DNA of 64,000 nucleotides from Mariniphaga sp. (GTDB lineage: Bacteria > Bacteroidota > Bacteroidia > Bacteroidales > Prolixibacteraceae), in assembly GCA_024636975.1 (NCBI GenBank), contig JAGXGA010000041.1, forward strand, positions 46,808 to 110,807. The letters run 5' to 3'. The notes beneath the pieces are model-generated. The model had not been told where the DNA came from. It was given only the letters and a program-made list of their open reading frames with translations, and made no database searches. How positions within the stretch are numbered: the first letter of the stretch is position 1; each line of letters opens with the position of its first letter. The position numbers and the translations under genes are program-made. This document shows positions 61,231 through 64,000 of the stretch, piece by piece.

Positions 61231-61944
61231 TTATTTGACGGTATTTGCCTGCTTCAGCCGGTTATTTACTACATTCCAGTCAATCAGGTTCCAGAAGTTA
61301 TCGACATACTCGGCCCTTTTGTTTTGATATTTCAGGTAATAAGCATGTTCCCAAACATCAAGGCCAAGCAGAGGAGTTCCTCTTTCATCAGCAACATCCA
61401 TCAGCGGATTATCCTGGTTGGGAGTAGAAGTTACAAATAATTTTCCGTTGCTACCTAAAGCAAACCAGCCCCATCCACTTCCAAAACGGGTTTTTGAAGC
61501 AGTTGAGAACTCTTCTTTAAATTTATCAACAGAACCAAAATCTTTTTCGATTGCTTTACGCAAATCTCCGGGAATTTGCTGTTGAGAGGGGGTCATATTC
61601 TCCCAAAAAAGAGAATGGTTATAGTATCCCCCACCATTGTTTCTGATTGTTTCCGATTCCTTGCTGATTGATTTAAAAATTTCTTCCATAGGAGTTTCAG
61701 CAAGTTTTGAATCTTTAGCAGCCTTCATAAAATTGTTGTAGTATCCCTGATGATGCTTAGTGTAATGCAACTCCATAGTTTGTGCATCGATATAAGGTTC
61801 GAGGGCATTAAAATCATAACCCAAATCAGGAAATTCGTGTCCGTTAAACTTTGCGGAGCCGGTGGCATATGAACTCAATGGTCCAAAAACAGGTGCTGCC
61901 AATGCAGCAGTTCCAATAGCGGAAATAAAGTTTCTTCTTTTCAT
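61231..61944 (-). CDS. sod: Exported Fe/Mn superoxide dismutase
   Basis: The ATG at 61944 (MKRRNFISAIGTAALAAPVFGPL) gives 237 residues with a Tat-like signal. The SodA/B fold is complete: LEPYIDAQTMELHYTKHHQGYYNN (two metal ligands region), YYNHSLFWENMTP, GSGWGWFALG and LLGLDVWEHAYYLKYQNKRAEYVDNFWN (D and H ligands). Metal cannot be called by eye. Exported Fe/Mn SODs are less common than cytoplasmic ones, and would protect the envelope. Confidence 0.93.
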   Translation of the reverse strand: MKRRNFISAIGTAALAAPVFGPLSSYATGSAKFNGHEFPDLGYDFNALEPYIDAQTMELHYTKHHQGYYNNFMKAAKDSKLAETPMEEIFKSISKESETIRNNGGGYYNHSLFWENMTPSQQQIPGDLRKAIEKDFGSVDKFKEEFSTASKTRFGSGWGWFALGSNGKLFVTSTPNQDNPLMDVADERGTPLLGLDVWEHAYYLKYQNKRAEYVDNFWNLIDWNVVNNRLKQANTVK

Positions 61945-62171
61945 GTCTTTTTGTCTTTTTTTTGTTCTTGTTATCCAAACAACCCTACAACAAAAAAGTT
62001 CGCAATGTATCTTACTTGTGTTCACTAAAAAGAAGGCATCACAATATAACCTAAGGAATCAGGGAAAATATTCCTTAAGCCTTTCGGAGAATAAAAATAG
62101 GTATCCGGGAAAGTTAACAGTCTTGTGAATGAGTGGAATGGAGCTCCTCATGGCAGCTGCGACCGGAACTA

Positions 62172-63770
62172 TTACAGTGAAACTGTTTTTTTCATTTGGG
62201 TAGTGGAATTCAGTAAAAAAAAGCAATAAAAAAAGGTAAAGAATGAAAGTCCCATATGCGTTTCCATATTGGCATCGCCAAAATTGGAAAAAGCATACAT
62301 TACCAGGAACAAAATGAAAATAAAGTTATTGCGATGCCCTAACCTGAACACAGGAATAAGCAGAGCCAGCACAATCCATATAAAACCGACAATTCCAAAC
62401 TTTACCAGGTAGTTTACATATTGATTGTGCGAAGACCCCCTTTTTTCTTTATCGAGCTGAGTATCCATACGGTCGTATGCGTCATTATATTTTGCAACCC
62501 AGTTACCTGTACCGATACCAAATATTGGATTTTCCTTAATAATAATAAAAGAAGCCTTAACAAATTCGATCCGCTGTGCCAGGGTTTTTTCATTCGGATC
62601 TCCGGTTCTCCGGTAATAATCCAGTTCCCATATCGTTTCATAAATCCGGGGATATATGGAGAAATTGTGGTTTTTGAATTTATAATTAGTTACACCTTTC
62701 ACTATTAGTTCAACATCATCAGAAGTAAGTTTACTTACTCCAACACTGTCTTTACGGTATCCTTTGCTGGTAAGATACCTGATGAGTGTACTGCCAAGGA
62801 TGTACCCGTTTAAATCATCATCGTATTTAATTTCACAGCGCTTATTCCATTCCTGCCGGAGTTCTTTATCGCAAACATACACATACACCAGATGCCCGTT
62901 CTCACGTAATCCTTGCTCAAAATCATGATGATAGAGATTTCCCGAGAGGGTATAATGTTCAACAGTTTCAGGTTCAATTTCTTCAAAATTGTAGTAATCC
63001 TTAATAACAGTTCCTATATATAATGAGGGAAAGAGTATGGTAAGGACAATTAAAAATGACAATAAGACTTTCCGTTTTGTACTTTTGGTTGCGGCTATTG
63101 CCAATACAATAGAAACCAAAAGTACCCCTAAAAACGCAACAATACCCAGCAATGATTTGAGCAGAATCAGGAAAAGTATCAGCCATGCCAGTATTCCCAA
63201 ATATACATTAGCATTAATTTTAAATGGAATAGTATTCCTGTTTATAAATAGCCAGGCAAGGAGAATAACTGACAATATCACCTGAAAAGAAAAACGAATA
63301 TGGGAAATGATGCTTAAGGATCGAAATTCTGCAACCTGGAAATAACTATTCAAAACAAGTTTGCCTGTAAATATAAAACTGGCGACTGTAACAGACAGAA
63401 TAAAAGCAAAAAACACAAGATAGGTTTTCCTTTGGCCAAGCCGTGGAGATAATGCAACAGCAAGGGGAACTACGATCCAGAAGACAGTCTTTTTTAGCTC
63501 ATACAATGTTAAAGAAAAATCTGTTGTAAAAATTGCACCTATCAAATAAACAATGAAGATAGAAACAGGAAAAAGTACAATTTTCGAAGATGACCATTTA
63601 ACCGTTGGATGATTCCACGACTGCAAAACCAAAGCCTGAAACAGGAGCAGTCCGATGGATATACTGACGAGGGCTTCTGAAAACGGAAAAACAGACGCAG
63701 AAATAATTAAAAACAGAAAGAATATGTTCTCTCTGTATTTATTCAGCTGATCCGTTTTTATTCTCATCAT
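62172..63770 (-). CDS. O-antigen ligase/polymerase-like membrane protein
   Basis: A 532-residue membrane protein with about 12 hydrophobic segments and a large periplasmic loop between residues about 260 and 430 (EEIEPETVEHYTLSGNLYHHDFEQGLRENG..., IKENPIFGIGTGNWVAKYNDAYD...SSHNQYVNYLVKFG). The GIGTGN and H-N-Q-Y/ L-V-K-F-G pattern is that of Wzy_C/WaaL proteins. It probably ligates or polymerises surface glycan. It stands alone at the edge of the rRNA operon. Confidence 0.82.
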   Translation of the reverse strand: MMRIKTDQLNKYRENIFFLFLIISASVFPFSEALVSISIGLLLFQALVLQSWNHPTVKWSSSKIVLFPVSIFIVYLIGAIFTTDFSLTLYELKKTVFWIVVPLAVALSPRLGQRKTYLVFFAFILSVTVASFIFTGKLVLNSYFQVAEFRSLSIISHIRFSFQVILSVILLAWLFINRNTIPFKINANVYLGILAWLILFLILLKSLLGIVAFLGVLLVSIVLAIAATKSTKRKVLLSFLIVLTILFPSLYIGTVIKDYYNFEEIEPETVEHYTLSGNLYHHDFEQGLRENGHLVYVYVCDKELRQEWNKRCEIKYDDDLNGYILGSTLIRYLTSKGYRKDSVGVSKLTSDDVELIVKGVTNYKFKNHNFSIYPRIYETIWELDYYRRTGDPNEKTLAQRIEFVKASFIIIKENPIFGIGTGNWVAKYNDAYDRMDTQLDKEKRGSSHNQYVNYLVKFGIVGFIWIVLALLIPVFRLGHRNNFIFILFLVMYAFSNFGDANMETHMGLSFFTFFYCFFLLNSTTQMKKTVSL

Positions 63771-63837
63771 ATCAGAAATTCTTCAATGAATGAACGATTA
63801 ATATCAACAATAATTATTATTCCCGGGTAAAATTAAA

Positions 63838-63872
63838 ATAAAAAAGCCCATGCTCAAAAGAACATGGGCTTT
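63838..63872 (-). terminator. Terminator of the rRNA operon
   Basis: Read leftward: AAAGCCCATGTTC, TTTT, GAGCATGGGCTTTTTT. It follows the 5S gene and closes the operon. Confidence 0.88.
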
Positions 63873-63882
63873 GGATAAATCC

Positions 63883-63986
<104 letters not shown>

Positions 63987-64000
63987 TTAATATTTTCCGG

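Overview
The window looks like a Bacteroidota chromosome, probably Bacteroidales/Marinilabiliales-like. The basis is gene content (MnmD-type methyltransferase, BT_3928-type DoxX protein, DUF3127 and DUF1599 proteins, folP-cdaA pair, orphan TonB-dependent receptor, several Tat-like exported enzymes), A-rich start contexts without clear Shine-Dalgarno sites, and promoter boxes of the Bacteroidota type (TTG, then TAnnTTTG). No species can be named from sequence alone.

Positions 1-23,800 are the right-hand part of a prophage whose left end lies outside the window. Almost all its genes run leftward. In order of transcription: a divergent repressor/Cro-like switch with a repeated operator region (22,863-23,685); small early genes; a DnaB helicase and a VapE-type superfamily 3 helicase (17,473-20,577); an iteron-like cluster that could be the replication origin (17,115-17,390); an AT-rich accessory block (9,525-16,522); a head module with ClpP-like protease-scaffold, capsid and putative connector or tail proteins (5,118-9,257); and a packaging module ending in the large terminase (1,037-4,973). 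An AbiE-type toxin-antitoxin pair follows and runs off the left edge. At 23,799-23,855 a fragment resembling the 3' end of a tRNA gene plus its terminator is the likely attachment-site scar. No integrase, portal, tail or lysis genes are visible, but the truncation at position 1 prevents calling them absent.

The most unusual part is the accessory cargo. A roughly 80-base structured element (ends GCGTC and GACGC, able to pair) occurs three times in the same orientation, each time beside cargo: next to AbiE (944-1024), at the end of the HEPN/DUF262/DUF3800/DUF4238 block (15,337-15,413), and at 16,656-16,737. The last two are nearly identical and bracket one rightward gene of unknown function (15,647-16,522) that has its own 21-base palindrome just before its start. 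A second 30-base repeat occurs at two cargo junctions. The block encodes two proteins with an R-N-x3-H HEPN ribonuclease motif, a third HEPN-like protein, and three families common in defence islands. A cassette-like, prophage-borne anti-phage cargo region is my inference.

From 24,105 the host chromosome is ordinary: a TrkH potassium transporter with a short KdpD-like kinase and KdpE-like regulator; folP-cdaA; DUF1599, DoxX, tpiA and prmA; a TonB receptor; recG; two aldo-keto reductases; tandem FKBP isomerases; mnmD; a YrdC protein; a second trkH with trkA; comEC; def; ruvX; a secreted basic protein behind a sigma-54-like promoter; maf-kdsC-like-DUF2520; an exported superoxide dismutase; an O-antigen ligase-like protein; and a 5S rRNA gene at the right edge, the start of an rRNA operon that continues beyond the window. 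A 99-base array of nine 11-base units forming a near-perfect 68-base palindrome lies at 56,582-56,680.
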